Shown: positions 1-13,414 of the stretch, piece after piece | How the letters are laid out: each line of letters opens with the position of its first letter | Numbering within the stretch: position 1 is the stretch's first letter | Notes under the pieces: model-generated | What the model saw: the letters and a program-made list of their open reading frames with translations, nothing else | What the model was told of the DNA's origin: nothing | The model's database searches: none | Program-made: the position numbers and the translations under genes | Source of the DNA: Echinococcus granulosus | Taxonomy: Eukaryota > Platyhelminthes > Cestoda > Cyclophyllidea > Taeniidae | Assembly (NCBI RefSeq): GCF_000524195.1 | Contig: NW_020170473.1 | Span: forward strand, 73,897-137,896 | Direction: 5' to 3' | Length of the DNA: 64,000 nt

Positions 1-919
1 AAAGTAGAAATTTTCCAACATGAATGCAGTTTTTTGTTTTGGCTGCCTTCGAAATAGGCACTGTTGCATTTAGTCTGACCGCTGCAGAATTACCAAGGCT
101 GCATAAGACACCCGAAGTAATGAGTGAAAAAACCTTTAGAGCAAGAACTCCGCCGGGTTCTGCGTCAAAGTATCCAGCTGGTTAGCGGGGTATTTTATCG
201 AGTGTACTCAAATTAAATTAACCGGTTGCACGCATGCAAATACACACGCAAAGGGAGGGTATGTGTGTTTCCAATCGGACTATTTGACATCGCGTTGTAA
301 AACTCAAAATCATTGGAATTGGTGTTTTTTTCTTGCGAGAAAAGTGGTGCCCGTTTCCCCGGTTCAAATCAGCATGACGGTTCAAGCCAAGTAGAACGCC
401 TTAACGCGTTTTTCAACGACATAAGAAGTCTTTTCATTGAATGATTAAAACATATACGAACTTTGAAAAGGCGAGTACATTCAATCCTAGGAATCATCAT
501 TTCAAATTCCACTGTTAGCATCAGATTCGTTTAACGATTGAACAACAAAAGGTTCTTGATTTCTGAAATGGATGTCAGATCTGGGTGGGAACTGATACTG
601 GGAAATTGCACTTCACCCCTTACGATCCATCACTCCGGGATGTTTCTATGTGTGGATTTAACAGTGACTGCCTAAAAAATATACCAAAAAGCCAAAAGTT
701 TCCTTTTGAAAGCAACATTCACTACAGCGTTAACGTTACATGGCTTCGTGGAATGGAGTTTAGACTAGTCAATCCATCTGAATGTCTATATTTCTCCAAA
801 CATGACTTTCTTTGACAATTTTTGAGACACAGCAATCTACTTACAGTACCAAGTAACCGAGCCTAATTCATTGCACTTCCGTAGATAACTTTATAGAAAC
901 TGCAATCGCGCATGCTTAC

Positions 920-1061
920 ATCCAACTGCCAGATGCAGAGGTAATTCGATGCTTCATTGAGAATACCTTCGTAAACGGGTGCAATCTGATCGTGTATCAC
1001 CAACAGACGGTGACTGAAGGACGAACAAATGTTCTTTTCGCTTATACCTTCCATACCGAGG
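920..1061 (-). CDS. Candidate minus-strand internal exon
   Basis: The acceptor TTTTTTTCTACAG before 1061 and the donor GTAAGC after 920 are both near consensus. One frame is open through all 142 bases (SEKNICSSFSHRLL... to IWQLD). The opposite strand is also open across this stretch for about 100 codons without good splice sites, so strand is inferred from the signals only. Confidence 0.3.
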
Positions 1062-1419
1062 CTGTAGAAAAAAAGCTGTTTAGCAGTCAAACCGCGCTGT
1101 TCCAAATACCTTCAGTCGACACCTTGCCTTCTTCGCGTGCACACACTTCCAACAGGTACAGGTGAATATTTTACGCTGACTAGAAATGACAATTCTTGGT
1201 AAAAAATTGCGACTATGAAGAAATACTCTTTGTGGAAACACGGACATTTCTCATATTTCCTTCAAACAAGTGTCATTGCTACATTTGACTGACCCAGAAT
1301 GTGCACTTCCCATAGAGCGCGGTTCAAACTGCCACTTTACCACCGTAATTTAAATCGTGTCATCATTTATCTGCGAACAATGACCACCATCTCCTAAAAT
1401 CCCTATATAAAACGATATG

Positions 1420-1434
1420 CACACACACACACAC
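1420..1434. repeat. (CA)n microsatellite
   Basis: A perfect CA dinucleotide run of about 15 bases. Confidence 0.9.
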
Positions 1435-4400
1435 CATAGAGACGTGGATTACGACAACACACTACCCATTAAAACAAATCATCTGATTTGAGATGACAAC
1501 AATGTTGTTTCATGGATATGATGAACGAGAATACCTTCTCCATTTTGTTCTAGAATTAATTGATAATTGCCTGGCAGAAGTATTGCCAAATCCAACCTGA
1601 TTCTTTTCCCATTAGCTACCATTTGCTTATTTTTATTGCATCCCCATCTCTCGTACAGAAAAAAAAGCAAAAGAGATCTTCCACTTAGCGACCTGATAAA
1701 CTTAAAACAAATATAGGCTCGCAATCTTCTAAGTGAGAGAGGGAAAGGAATAACTGAAAGTTTTTTCGGGCAGCAAGTCAGCCAGTCTATAATCGGATTG
1801 GCAGAAACAAGAACCGGGACTGAGTAACTAACACGGTGGCCGTAAGTGAAACCGTGGCTACCTAGGAGTAAGAACCCCGCAGAATGCAAGTCTAGAATGG
1901 TCACTTTCACTACCCTTACAATAAAAAGGAATTGAGCAATTGATAAAACTATTGCTCCAAAAACTTTCTTTTAAATATACAAAAATGCAGCCAGAAAACG
2001 AAAAAATCTCACGTAAAAAAAAGAGAATTTGTGCAGCATTGGACCGAAGTAACTAGCCGTTAAAAGAGCTTTATTTCAAAAATACGCCATTTTTACATGG
2101 AGACTACAAAGATATACAATCGGTACATGATCAACGGTGATGTACTTTGTTAGATGTTCGAAATAACAACCCTGGGGAAAAAGGGGAAAACCCTCTTAAT
2201 TAAGATTCATTTTTTATCCACAAACCCTTTAGGATTGCGATGAAACTCACACAGCTATGGAAATAAAGCAATCGTATCAAAATGCTGCATTGTGCGCAGC
2301 TTAATAGCACTATTCTCAATGCTTTTTAATGGGAGTAGTAATGGAATGTTACCTATCCAAGGAAAGTGCTTTTATAGAGTGCAGTCGGTCCACAATTCCC
2401 ACAAATTTAACCATTTTACATTCCCCAGGGTAATACAGATATGATGGGAAGATCTGCCACTAAAGTATTATATCTCTCTTTGAATTTGTCACATTCACCA
2501 CGTTCAAAGATAGCTGCTTCTAGACTAGTAGGGGCAGTGAGACTTTGTCAGAAACAAGTTTGTCAAGCAAATCTACGAAATCACCATCGAAATTAATATT
2601 ACCAACCCATTCAGTATTCCAATGTTACTCAACATTATCGAAAGCATTTCTCAACTTTCACTAAGGTTCCGTTAGTTGGTAAATGTTTCATATAGAATTC
2701 ACTCATAAAATTTGAACGCCTTGGATAACCATGTCTAAAGAGGTCCAAACAAGGTTATCATCAAGAACTTTGACACAGTGAACGATATAACTGAAGACAA
2801 AATGGATAAAAGAATAGGACTTTTAAAGGTTTTAATGCAAATCACATAACTGTTGGTAAATAATTTTCCCTTTTTTTCTCAAAGTAACATGCAATTCTTA
2901 AGTATTCTATACACAATGCAAATTAAGGCGCTCGATATACTGTGCCGCAGCAGTTGGCCACTGACTCTATCCATCAATTCCAAAAAAAGCAGCAATAACT
3001 GCTGCTGAGGAACTATCACACTGAGAAAAGGATTAGTAAAGTTAAATCTATTATCAAAACACAAGAGCTTGTACTATTCCATGCAGTCGATTCTGTCTTC
3101 GTAACAAAACCACCAGTTATGAAATGTAAGCAGGTGGAAAGAGGCTGGCAGCTGTCAACAGAGTGGCTATTTTTAGAAGCAGGGTTGTGCATGCGTACGC
3201 GCGTGCGCAAAGGCAGGCGTGCACCCGAACCGCCCGGACGTCCACCCCAATCGATTAGACGGGTAGCGGCGGATGCCAAGATGGGAAACATGCGTGTGTG
3301 CTTGGGTGTGTTGGGGCTACTTTACCTATTGTGCGATAGGCCAGTCTCGGTCTTGATTCAAGTCCCTAATTGCATTCAACATTGCTTTGATGGATGGCAC
3401 TTGGGTAGTGTAGGCGCATAGTAAGGCCAGTAACGCCTACGACTCAGTTCCAAACAGTTTCTTAAGGTGTCATTTAGCTAAAATCACTTACCATTTCCCA
3501 AATTATGCAGGGCATGCTGATTTTTAACTGGTCTATTAACGGAGGAGACCAAGGTATTATCGGGACCAAATCTCAACTCCAGCGATGGGCGGAAGCTAAA
3601 CTAAAAGAAATTAGAGATTCTTCTAAATTGGATCCACAAATAGAATAAGCTTAATTTAGGCTTAGCAATAAGCACCGAATTGACCATGAGAAAATGGCAC
3701 TACCAGTAACGGCAAATAAATAAACGAATAGTAGATGGAAATTTATGTACGTTCTCGGGAACACGCGATGATTACTCACTTACGCTGACAATGGACTTCA
3801 CTTCTAGAAAAAATCCTCAGCCAATGCCTTCGAAGGGAGGTAAACTAAAAACCCATACCCCTCAAAGGTGTGTATGGGGTAGCTTTTTGTCGTTTCGACT
3901 AAGGAATGGGAGCCGTCTGGCTAAAAGTTGACAGTCGTAAATATTACCATTCGTACGTATACCAAAATTTACTGCCACTTTTTATGCTACCGGAACTTAT
4001 ACTACCGAACCGATAGAAATTTCTCGCTATCGGGAACAACTGCATGTTATTTAGCAAGAACAAATTGAAAAGGTCTTTTCAGTAGAGCAATTGGCATTGT
4101 AATAGCGAACACACTTTCTCTTCACCTGATTATTTTCAACATTAAGTATGCTTCCGTAAAAGCAACCATGACCTACTCTTTACTAGAGCCCAAAATCCCC
4201 AATTAGACACGAATAACACATACTTTGTAAATGAATGGCAACTTCAAAGTATGTTGATTAATTGCCACTGAAATCGTAGCTATGAGTATTTGGAGGACCA
4301 GACCTAGAGTCTTCAACGCAAACGGCTTCATTAAGGGGCTCTTCAAAATGAGGAACCATTTTAATGTGGAATGCGGTAGCAATTTGGAGACAGATCTTAG

Positions 4401-5652
4401 AAACGAGAAAGACTCCATAAAACAACCTAAGAGTCTGAGTATCGCCTCAGAGACCGACAAAAAGCACCGATAATCTTAAGGGGAAGGTCAATTGTATTTT
4501 TTCCAAAAAACCAATTCAGTGAAATGCTTCGAGAGGTATGTCCCGTTCAAAGTTCGGTTCTACACATTCAAAAAATCCTTTGAGTGATTGATTCATATGC
4601 GTTACCTGAATCACCACATTCCATTCCCTCCTAAACAATGCAAGACCCAATTCAAGCAAACTGCACAAACTTCATTGAAGGACTTTTTAGCTTCTCTACC
4701 TGCTTATTTGTCAAAGATTTGATTAGATAAAGACATTTCTACTGTTGTACCCTAAATAAACTGACCTGCGGAATAAAATGTGAAATTCTACATTGCTTTG
4801 TACGCGTCTTATTCATTTTTGCCTCGCCTCTCATTTGATCTCTGTTGTACAGATATTGCGATTTTCAGTAATCGCAACAGGGCACGGCAAACAGTAGAAA
4901 AACAGTATAAACAGAAAGGACGTCATCTTGCAAGGAATGTAATGAGCTGCTTGTGGGCCTAAAGCATGCGTTTACACAATATCGTCCGATTCGATAGAAT
5001 GATTTCATTTCTATGGCGCCTTCACGTCCCAACATTAGTGCTACCTAACACACTCACAGAGCTTCAACAAACAAAAGACGGTTTGTCATGCTATCAGAGT
5101 TTCAATTACTTGTACTTTTAACAACGCAAAACAAATTAAATGGATTGAAGTTACGAAAACCCATTTTAGTTTTCGGAATAAGTCAACTGCACATACAGCT
5201 AAAATGTGTACCTTCCAAATCATAGCTGAATGAATAGTCAACATAACGGATTTTATTTAATGCAACTTTGAAAGTACACAGGTTGGCATTTTCTGTTAAT
5301 TTTCTTTGTCGACATAGAACTAGAGAGACATTACTTTCAACACAAAGCGAGTGTCGATTTTGTCAATATCTTCACAACTTTACAATTAAACATATGAATC
5401 GGTGTGATACTTAGTGGTTAGATACTTGCGTCTTAAGTGGTATCAAGGTGATGCGTCAGCTTCTTCGCTCTAGTTGCTCTGTACCATCGGATAGAACAAA
5501 TCGCAAGTAGGTACTTTTTGATATTTCGGCAAGAGTGACTACTCCAAAAAAGTTTCGAATATTATCCTACAAAAACACCTGAGCTCTATATCCATCCCTA
5601 ACTGGTTTGACCTGACCAATGAAGGTAAGCATAAGTTGAATAGTACACGTAC

Positions 5653-5814
5653 CCCCCAAAATGGATTTGGTCACTTTTGGAGAGGTCAACAATTTCCCAA
5701 AATCATTCTTTGAGGAGGCGACGTGAAGAATTGAACATTTCCGGAACTTATCCAGTCTTGCACAGTAGATTGCGTAGTCTGTAGACGTGAAGAAAAGCCT
5801 CTCCCGTGATTCCA
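5653..5814 (-). CDS. Candidate minus-strand internal exon
   Basis: An excellent polypyrimidine tract ending GCGAG precedes 5814, and a GTACGT donor follows 5653. One frame (RLFFTSTDYAIYCARLDKF...) stays open throughout; a second is open for most of the length, so the frame is not fixed. The entry phase would fit an onward splice from the GTAATT in the 7188-7312 exon. No family was recognised. Confidence 0.25.
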
Positions 5815-6926
5815 CTCGCAAGGGAAAAAGGCAGGAGAGAAGAATGAACGGCCACATCTACTGCATACCTTCCGTTGCTATCATACAACTAAGCTTAACA
5901 TCGCCTGGCTGTCTGCTCACACCTTGCGAGTCCCATTCACGTGCTCGGCGTCCATTGGTCAGTTGGAGCAGATGTTAAGGTCACACTTTTCATTGGCTAG
6001 CGCAAGTCAGACAACGGACACTGGGTGCTTTTCAGTTGTTCGCTGTCCTGTCATCTGTTTTACAGGTTTTAATGTCGTGACGGTGTTGCAGTTAACGTCC
6101 TTTATCTATGGTATCAAACATCCGCAGAGTTATGTATTCTTTATCCTTAAAGTCTGGGCGCGATTTTCAGAGTATTTTGCTTCTAGACTAGAAACATTTC
6201 CCAAATTAGCAATTTGAGAGTCAGAATGCAACTTTTATGACAGGGAAAATCAAGTATTTGGGGATAATTTACTACACCATATGAACGATTACAATTGCCG
6301 ACACTATAAACCATTGCTCAAATTTCATTAAACACCAGTTAAACCGACAGAGGGTATCATCTTGTGCTCTGGTAGAATTTTCTACGGCGATTCTCGGTCT
6401 TATCGTTGTTTAAGCCAGTTGCTGACTGGTCGGGAATACATTATTAGCTTGTGCTGCTAGGGTGGCCTCATGAAATTAATGTAGTTTCGCATAAAGATAT
6501 GGGGTAGAAGAGACAACAATAATGGGGTCTCCGATTTACCTTTCCTGATGCCGTCCATCCTGAAGGTATAGTGACGGTTCTACAGATCCATCCTGTATTA
6601 CGATTCAGAAAATCTGTTCCAATTTCACATGACACTTTGCCATAGCCTCCTGAGGCATTAACTACAATTCCTAGAGCAGAGTGACAAAGCTAATCTTAAT
6701 TCGTGGTAAGGTTTCAAATGTGTCCTCAATTTGTTTTTCCAGCATTTAAGTCTTGAGAAAAATTTATTAATTTGCAGGACCTTGAGCTCATATTTTTTTT
6801 TCATTATTTGAACACTATCAATTACTTCTTAATAATTGAAAAATAATACAATTTAATCCATAAGGTACGTTTGAAAGTGGGTGCCGAGATAAATCTATTA
6901 AAGCAGCATAGAAGGGTTGAAAGTGT

Positions 6927-6932
6927 TTTATT
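6927..6932 (-). terminator. Possible polyadenylation signal for the candidate gene at 7.2-8.5 kb
   Basis: AATAAA on the minus strand about 255 nt after the candidate TGA stop. The hexamer is common in AT-rich DNA, so this is only compatible, not proof. Confidence 0.2.
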
Positions 6933-7187
6933 TACGCCTATAAATATTCCGATCGAAAGACAATTATGCTGTATGAGCTTAAAAACCTATTGAGTAACGG
7001 TTAAATGACTGAGTGTGTAAAATTTGCCGTCTACACTTTAACGCCACGTATTTACGCATTGTATACTAGTGTTTAGAAATAAAGTATCACTTGAAAAGCT
7101 TTTTAGCCTCTGCATTTTGGCGACAAGGTGTTATGAAGCGAACAGAAGGCTGTGGAGACTGTCAGTACGAATGACAATGGTAGAGCA

Positions 7188-8527
7188 TCAAAGATGTCGA
7201 TTTGCTATGAACTGAAAGGGTCTAAGGTATTCCTCTTCGCTACAATTACGATCCGCATGATATGGTAAGAATTGAGCCATCTCCCACATCACTTCACCGT
7301 ATCCACGTCCGCCTATAGCAGAGGTGGCAACAAAATATATCCGCCGTTGATACATAAAAAGAAGTGGTAAGGTCAGATAATCCCTAAAAGCAGTTAAACG
7401 GAGGTGGGGACTATAGGGAACGACATTAACCTTTCTTGGAGTGCTTAAAGGCGCATTTCCACTTAGTGGACTTGGCGACTTCTGCAGCGTTGTAACATTC
7501 ATGGGTAATATTTCAAGCGTTTCCAAATTACATTACACTTTCTCCTCTCAAAATCAGCACAAAAATTGTCATTTTTCTAAAAGAAGACAAGTCCCATTTT
7601 ATCTTACCTTGCACTAGACAGCTTCTAGCAGCAGAAGCTATGTGCATCCGGATTTAACCAAATAATTTACATTTGATCATTATTTATTTAAAATAGACAG
7701 TGGTTGACATTGTTTTTAACTACAAAGTAACAGATTGCCACTTTTCTTGAAGTCAAAGTAATTATAGCAACAAAGACTTCGCATGGGTATTATTGACATC
7801 CCATTCGGGTAGAAAACGTATCGGCGTCAAATTAATGCAGAATCATTGATGTTTGCATCAAAATAAGCTAAAACTATGGGCAACAGATTATTTTTTAATG
7901 TTAAAATGAATATTTAAAGTAATTCATCAGCACTCAGAGCGCACAACTCCTCTAAAATATAGGTTAAGATGGTCTTCAAATATTAGTTGCAGACCTCAGT
8001 ATTGATGTTTGGACAGAATTTGTTAATTTCTTCTATTTTAAGCTCCACAGTCCCATATTCTTTCAGAATGTATAAATTATTTTAAAGGACGACAAGAATT
8101 ACCGTTTTGGCACCGCCATAAGAAAATCGAGTCGCCTATCAGGCCATCAAAGGGAGATGTTCTCACATCTGGATTTGTCATCTGCTTGAATTGCCCACTT
8201 CTACCATATTCGGCACCCATGCTGCTGCATCCCTGAAATGATTTCAACAAGCGTAAGTTCGAAGCGTTTTACTTCCGGTGTGCTTAGCAGCTCCAGAGGG
8301 TACGAGAATGGATCTCAAAAAACCACTTTTATGCATTATTGAGCAATCACCCTAGAAATAAACTTACCTCTTTATGATAACGCATTAAGTGCTAGGTATG
8401 AAAGCATAGGGACTTACATTTATGCTCCATCGCCAAAAAGCAGAACAGACTGTTAGTTCACCTTGGACGTCAACTCTTACACCAGATTGCAGTGTTGTCA
8501 GTTTGACAGTGCAGTCACACGATCCAC
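7188..8527 (-). CDS. Candidate 3' end of an unrecognised cysteine-containing gene, three exons
   Basis: Three minus-strand segments, 8418-8527, 8103-8232 and 7188-7312, have usable splice sites and compatible phases (introns of 185 and 790 nt). Together they give about 120 open codons ending in TGA. Donors are GTAAGT and GTAATT; acceptors are ATTTCAG and a pyrimidine-rich CTATAG. The exons are visibly more GC-rich than their surroundings. The peptide has six Cys (SCDCTVKLTTL, LTVCSAF, GCSSMGAEYG, LWRCQN, DRNCSEEE) and no membrane segment, which suits an extracellular protein, but no family is recognised. The start lies upstream and was not found; a possible exon near 8.90-8.98 kb has a weak donor. 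The last exon also contains a GTAATT that could splice onward, in which case the gene continues to lower coordinates. Confidence 0.4.
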
Positions 8528-11500
8528 CTAGACATGATCAAACCCATTATTTCCAACAAAAATATTAGAATTTTTAAGCATTAAAAGGGCAACACTTACG
8601 TGTTATGTACTTTGGATGGTACAGAAAAATATCCTAACACATCAAATAACTTGTTTAACTTGTACGCAAAGATGTACATGTGACCTTGGTTTACCGTTCA
8701 TTCAGACTTGCTAGGTTTTTTTGCGAATCCCAAATGAGCGTTTGACTACACCGTGTTAAAGCACCCAAAAAGTCCGAAATTTCTTTTTTATGGGCATGAT
8801 TAGCAGTTGTGGGTTTCACCAAGGGAATGAGCATTTAGATTGCAAAAGTTATGTATTCGATGTGAGTTGGACATGGTGGGTTTTAGAGCACAAACCTTGA
8901 CACCTGTGTTGTCGTGATTAGGTTCTCCAACGCATGGGTATTCATCGTGAAATATAGTGCTATATGAATACTAATCTCTTGTTAATTTCTGTTATATTTA
9001 CTCAACTATTTACCTAAATACACTAAAAACAAGTGCTTGGGATTTGGTGGCTACCGGTGCATTTCTGGAATAAATTTAATTGGATCTCTTCTATGGTAGC
9101 TAGTTTTTAGCTCTCTTGGTAGGAGCATAGATATTAATGTAGAAGTGCGGAACTGTAAATTTATATGGGCTGTAATGATTTTGCTTGATAGCTCCCTTAA
9201 GGAAAAGTAATCCGGCTACTATTTTTCATACTAGCCCTAATAAACACATGGCAGAAATCTTATTTAGATTTTGTTTTAGAAAAAAATTTTTAACTATTTA
9301 TTTACAGGATTGTGACAAGTATAATCACTCTACTTCTACTTAGTTAATCAGTTTCTAGTTGATTTTTTCAATTCTGAGTCAAAAAGTTGGGCCACTTTTT
9401 GAAAAAAAGACTGTAAAAACTAGAATCAGAATAAATTACATTTTCTGCACAACCCCAAATGCCATATTAGGAATAATGAAATGATGATAAATGAAATGTG
9501 CATCCTTCCACCTCCTAAATTAAAGATTCTAGAAGCTATTATAAACAAGTCTAATTTACATTTATTTAGTTCATTGAATTCTACATCTGACTTCATCTAC
9601 TAAGTAATTTTTATGAAGTCTAACGTTTTGGGAGTGGTTTTCGGACCTACACAGTCTGTGATATTTAATTTTGCCCAAGTCCGTATTCCATTAGTATTTG
9701 AAGATGATGACGACCAAGTATTGGGATAGCCAATCACATGAGGGCTTGACTTTTTAAGCATTACCTCCCTGCACGAGCGCACCCACGCACTTTGGTCTGC
9801 GTCTGAAGCAGGCCTCAACTTTCGTCTTGGCTATATGAAGGAATCGAGGGGACGGAGGAAGTACGGATTTGGCGTTTACCGACCTCTTAGAGGGTAATAA
9901 AACTTGGTCACCAAGCCGCAAATAGAGATTCTTCCTTGACTTGACGTATCTCAAGGTCTAACAAACTCTTGACGTTAACCATCAACAAAGGTACAAAAAG
10001 TAGTAAGAATTGTTTAGCTGAAATTCTACTTAATTAAGTATGTTTTAAACTTGATTAGGTAGGCCTGTGAATTGAAATGAGATGTGATATGTTGGAGCAG
10101 TATGTTACTTGTCTATCTATTAATTCTGTTTCGATGAAGAGGTTTAAAGATAAAGACATTGTATCTAAAAAAAGCCTTTTCAGTAATAAGTTGGTACTTT
10201 GGAGGATTTAGTAGAAAAACTCAGTTTTATAAAGTTAAGATCATTAGAAGCTGAAGCTGCGGTAGAGTGAGACGCACATGTGGTGGGGCAGATGACGATC
10301 GACGATCTTAGTGCGCAGAGAGGATGCGGTATTGGAATGAAGCATCCTGTGAACAGTAACGAACACCCGTAGCTACTCATAACTTTTAAAAATTTCAAGC
10401 CCGCTGTCTTACTGGCGGTAAGACGTTTGAATATTTTGAAGGCTTCAGCATTCGGTCATGAAACTGTAAATCAGCGCCGATCTTAGGCGTGGCGATAGAG
10501 TTCTGGTCCGCTACCACTACAGTCATTCCTGTGAACATTTAGTCAGCGCATGAAACACCTGCCTCATCATGGCATAATCTGTTCAGTGGAAACGGTGAAC
10601 ATAGAATGATCATTCGCAAACACGCTGGGTAGAGGGCCACCGATGACGGAATGGGGCAGGCTGTCCTAGGGCTATTTAACCACATTGGCGATTAGTTTGA
10701 TGTAATGGTTAAACGCTAGGATAAACGTACAACTGTAAGGGAGGACTGCTTGAAAAATACAGGTGTAATTTTACTTTATGATTCTTTGTAATTTTTTTAT
10801 TAAACCCAACCGTCTTTTTTNNNNNNNNNNNNNNNNNNNNNNNNNNNNNNNNNNNNNNNNNNNNNNNNNNNNNNNNNNNNNNNNNNNNNNNNNNNNNNNN
10901 NNNNNNNNNNNNNNNNNNNNGGTCGTCCATACTCCATTTTAACAAATTTCAAAACCAGTTATGGTCCACTGTCACGTCTGTATATAAATGAATTTAAATT
11001 CATTAGTTGCCAACTCATGAAATACTTAAGGGCCTGTTGTAGGACAGTAATGTATGAAAAGGAAAGGAATATAGAATAACCAATAGGAGTAAAAGCTGAG
11101 TGCACGGATGTTATTAACATAGTTATTAAGAGAAACAATCTTCTGGTACATGTCGACCCATTATTCAGCAAATAATATAATTATCAAGTTTTAAACACTA
11201 GTTTTTTACAAATCAATTATTTTGGTTATTTCCGCATTTACCTATTACCAAATTCGAATCAGTATTAGTGCGTCGAAAAATAATGCAAAAAAAAAAGAAT
11301 TTCTTCTTGACTAATGATTGTTCGTAATTTAAGTACGAAAGCCCTTGCCTATCCTGGTATGCAACATTACTGCCTGGTGGTAGAACTTGATTTCCTGTAC
11401 TGCTGTCGCATAACAATGCCACCAAGTCCCATTTAACGGTCCTCTTGATCTGGCGTGCTCGGGCACTTAATTGAATTAACCGGCATAGCATTGTATTCCC

Positions 11501-12806
11501 CCTGCCTTCCCCCTACTACCCAGAATGTGTCTGTCTAAATTAACTAATGATTCCAAGATTACCTGAATCAACAAGTTGACTTGTAGTTTTATTTATGATC
11601 AATTTGTAACTGAACCCTTGAAACTGGTGGATCAACCTAAGGGCCATAGTTTCCAAATGTTATCCAAATTCGAAAATGTTGAGTGAGTAAATTTTGCTAC
11701 TATCAACTGTGACATTTTTAGGGAGCTAAAATCCTTCATTCCAACATTTCTAACTTTACAAATTACTACGTGTTAGTCAAAATTATTACAAAAAAACGAT
11801 GAAATACAGTTGTTTTCCCATAAAATGATTGGAAATAACTTAAAAACCAGTGAATGGATGAAACAGGGCATAACTAACTTTTCAGTGACTGGAATTCATT
11901 TTGCTTTTCTCAATTTCTGCTATAAGATCCCGACTGAAAATGTTTTTAGTAAGAGTTAAAGCAACAGTGGAGGAGAGCGCGACATCTACCATTCAGTTAA
12001 TGCCTCACTAGCTAGAATACAGAAAATGGATTGCTTAAGCTCAGACGACAATGTTATTTTTTTGTCACAACTTCGATTGAGAGACGCACTGAGCCATGAA
12101 TTTGACAGAATACAAAACAGCATCAAAGTAGGACCTGACAGCCAAATATCCGGAAAGTGAGTGATGAGAGGACCTCCGGTTATACAGCATAAATAAAAAA
12201 TTGCCTATTCAAATAAAAATTTGTTGCAAGCACTTCAAAGTTCGACGAGAATCTCGACAGCCAAAGTGTTTAAGGAATATGAATTGCATACAGTTAGAAT
12301 GAGCATTTATGTTATAGCGGTTTTCACGTTAGACGAAACGATAAGTGTGTAACACTAAGAGATGCTTCGAAATGTGAGAAGGTTTCTAAAACTTCGCAGT
12401 TATCGATGTAGTCTTTATTTACGATTAATAAGAGTATTCACTTACTAGAGACTATAGAACTCCAAAGAAACTCCATTATTCACCCATAAAAATGTTGGGT
12501 TATGTAGACAAATGGGAAAAGGGAGTACAATTAGACTTTGAATTTCCATTTTTCTAAAGAGTTGGTTCGCCACCTGCTTCGTTATTTTAACGCTTTCTAA
12601 TAAAAATTTTATTGTCATGCGGATTACTATTTAATTAGAGAGTAAACCAGTCAGTAGGCATAGTTTTCGTGCTGACATTGCTCCCGTTGGTAAGTTAGTG
12701 TGAAATATTTCATTACTTTAATGAAGGCCTTATCATCAAGTTGCAAAAAAACGTCTCTTAAGCTTAAATGCAGGAAAAAGACGAAGCCCTCTCTTTGTCA
12801 TATTAC
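8528..12806. other. No supported gene; possible upstream exons
   Basis: Contains a gap at 10821-10920. Open segments near 8.90-8.98 and 9.60-9.95 kb on the minus strand could be upstream exons of the candidate gene at 7.2-8.5 kb, but their splice sites are weak. The GC-richer stretch at about 10.26-10.67 kb looks like an old repeat. Confidence 0.4.
10821..10920. other. Assembly gap (100 N)
   Basis: Exactly 100 N, the conventional placeholder for a gap of unknown size. Confidence 0.98.
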
Positions 12807-12812
12807 TTTATT
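12807..12812 (-). terminator. Polyadenylation signal of the acidic secreted-protein gene
   Basis: AATAAA on the minus strand, 33 nt after the TGA stop. With the TATA box it frames a transcription unit of only about 0.6 kb. Confidence 0.55.
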
Positions 12813-12845
12813 GACTTGAAAAAGAGATTCAGTTATGACCAAGTC

Positions 12846-13379
12846 TCAAATGTTGGGGAACATGGACCTCAATTTGCACCACTCATCTCGAATACCATGT
12901 CCAACTTCTCTCCAATAGCGTTTCATTTGATTACAAAACGAATCCATGGTCTTCTTGTCAATCTTATAGTAGCCATCGTCATCTTCGATCTCATCACTTT
13001 CATCTTCATCGGCTTCATCATCCTCACCTTCATCTTCAGCCTCTTCTTCATAAAATAGGGCTTTTTCATCAGCATGTTGACTTTTGCCAGTTCCCAAATG
13101 AGCTACCTTGCGGACAACACCTTCAATTGCAATTTTATCGGCATCCTTATCCTCACTTTCCTGTTTGCCTTCATGGGATACCTCATGAGGTAGGGGCCGT
13201 CCTTCATCTCCGCCAACAGATTCATCGTCTCTATCTTCACCATCCACCTCATCTCCTTTACTGACTTCCCCCTCCTTTACAACCCTTTGATGAGGTCGAC
13301 GTAGGCACTTTGCCTCAGCCTGAGCAAAGAGCACGAGGAGGCTGCAGAAAGTAAGTAAGAACAGAAGTTGTGTTCTCAT
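12846..13379 (-). CDS. Small secreted acidic protein, single exon, no recognised family
   Basis: This intronless frame encodes 177 residues ending in TGA. I chose the ATG at 13379 over the longer in-frame ATG at 13460 because it opens directly into a signal peptide (residues 1-23, MRTQLLFLLTF then a hydrophobic stretch ending AQAEA) and because a TATA box lies just upstream. The mature part has Cys25, a charged region rich in Asp and Glu, an almost continuous acidic run at about 111-135, and a distinct basic/aromatic tail with Cys149 and Cys168 (C-X18-C) that may form a disulfide. It is probably exported and low in structure outside the tail. I do not recognise the family, so roles such as calcium binding or host interaction are only guesses. 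The open plus-strand frame over the same region is its antisense shadow. Confidence 0.8.
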   Translation of the reverse strand: MRTQLLFLLTFCSLLVLFAQAEAKCLRRPHQRVVKEGEVSKGDEVDGEDRDDESVGGDEGRPLPHEVSHEGKQESEDKDADKIAIEGVVRKVAHLGTGKSQHADEKALFYEEEAEDEGEDDEADEDESDEIEDDDGYYKIDKKTMDSFCNQMKRYWREVGHGIRDEWCKLRSMFPNI

Positions 13380-13414
13380 GGTCCACCATGGGCTCTGCTC
13401 ACCACGATCCGCGG

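Larger units (their letters stand above)
1..7187. other. Mostly non-coding, with scattered exon candidates
   Basis: AT-rich sequence. Apart from the two minus-strand exon candidates at 920-1061 and 5653-5814, I see no supported gene. A plus-strand open stretch at 579-815 reads as a plausible peptide but overlaps a minus-strand splice-site pair and is left uncalled. Confidence 0.4.

Noticed and set aside
860..1160. About 100-codon open plus-strand frame (DNFIETAIAHAYIQLPDAE...)
   Set aside because: It lacks a good acceptor, while the minus strand over the same bases has near-consensus splice sites at both ends.
1479..1910. 143-residue minus-strand frame
   Set aside because: Low-information composition, no signal peptide or motif, and competing open frames on the plus strand.
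12768..13058. Open plus-strand frame antisense to the acidic protein
   Set aside because: It is the complement of a repetitive Asp/Glu coding region, which reads open on the other strand by composition alone.
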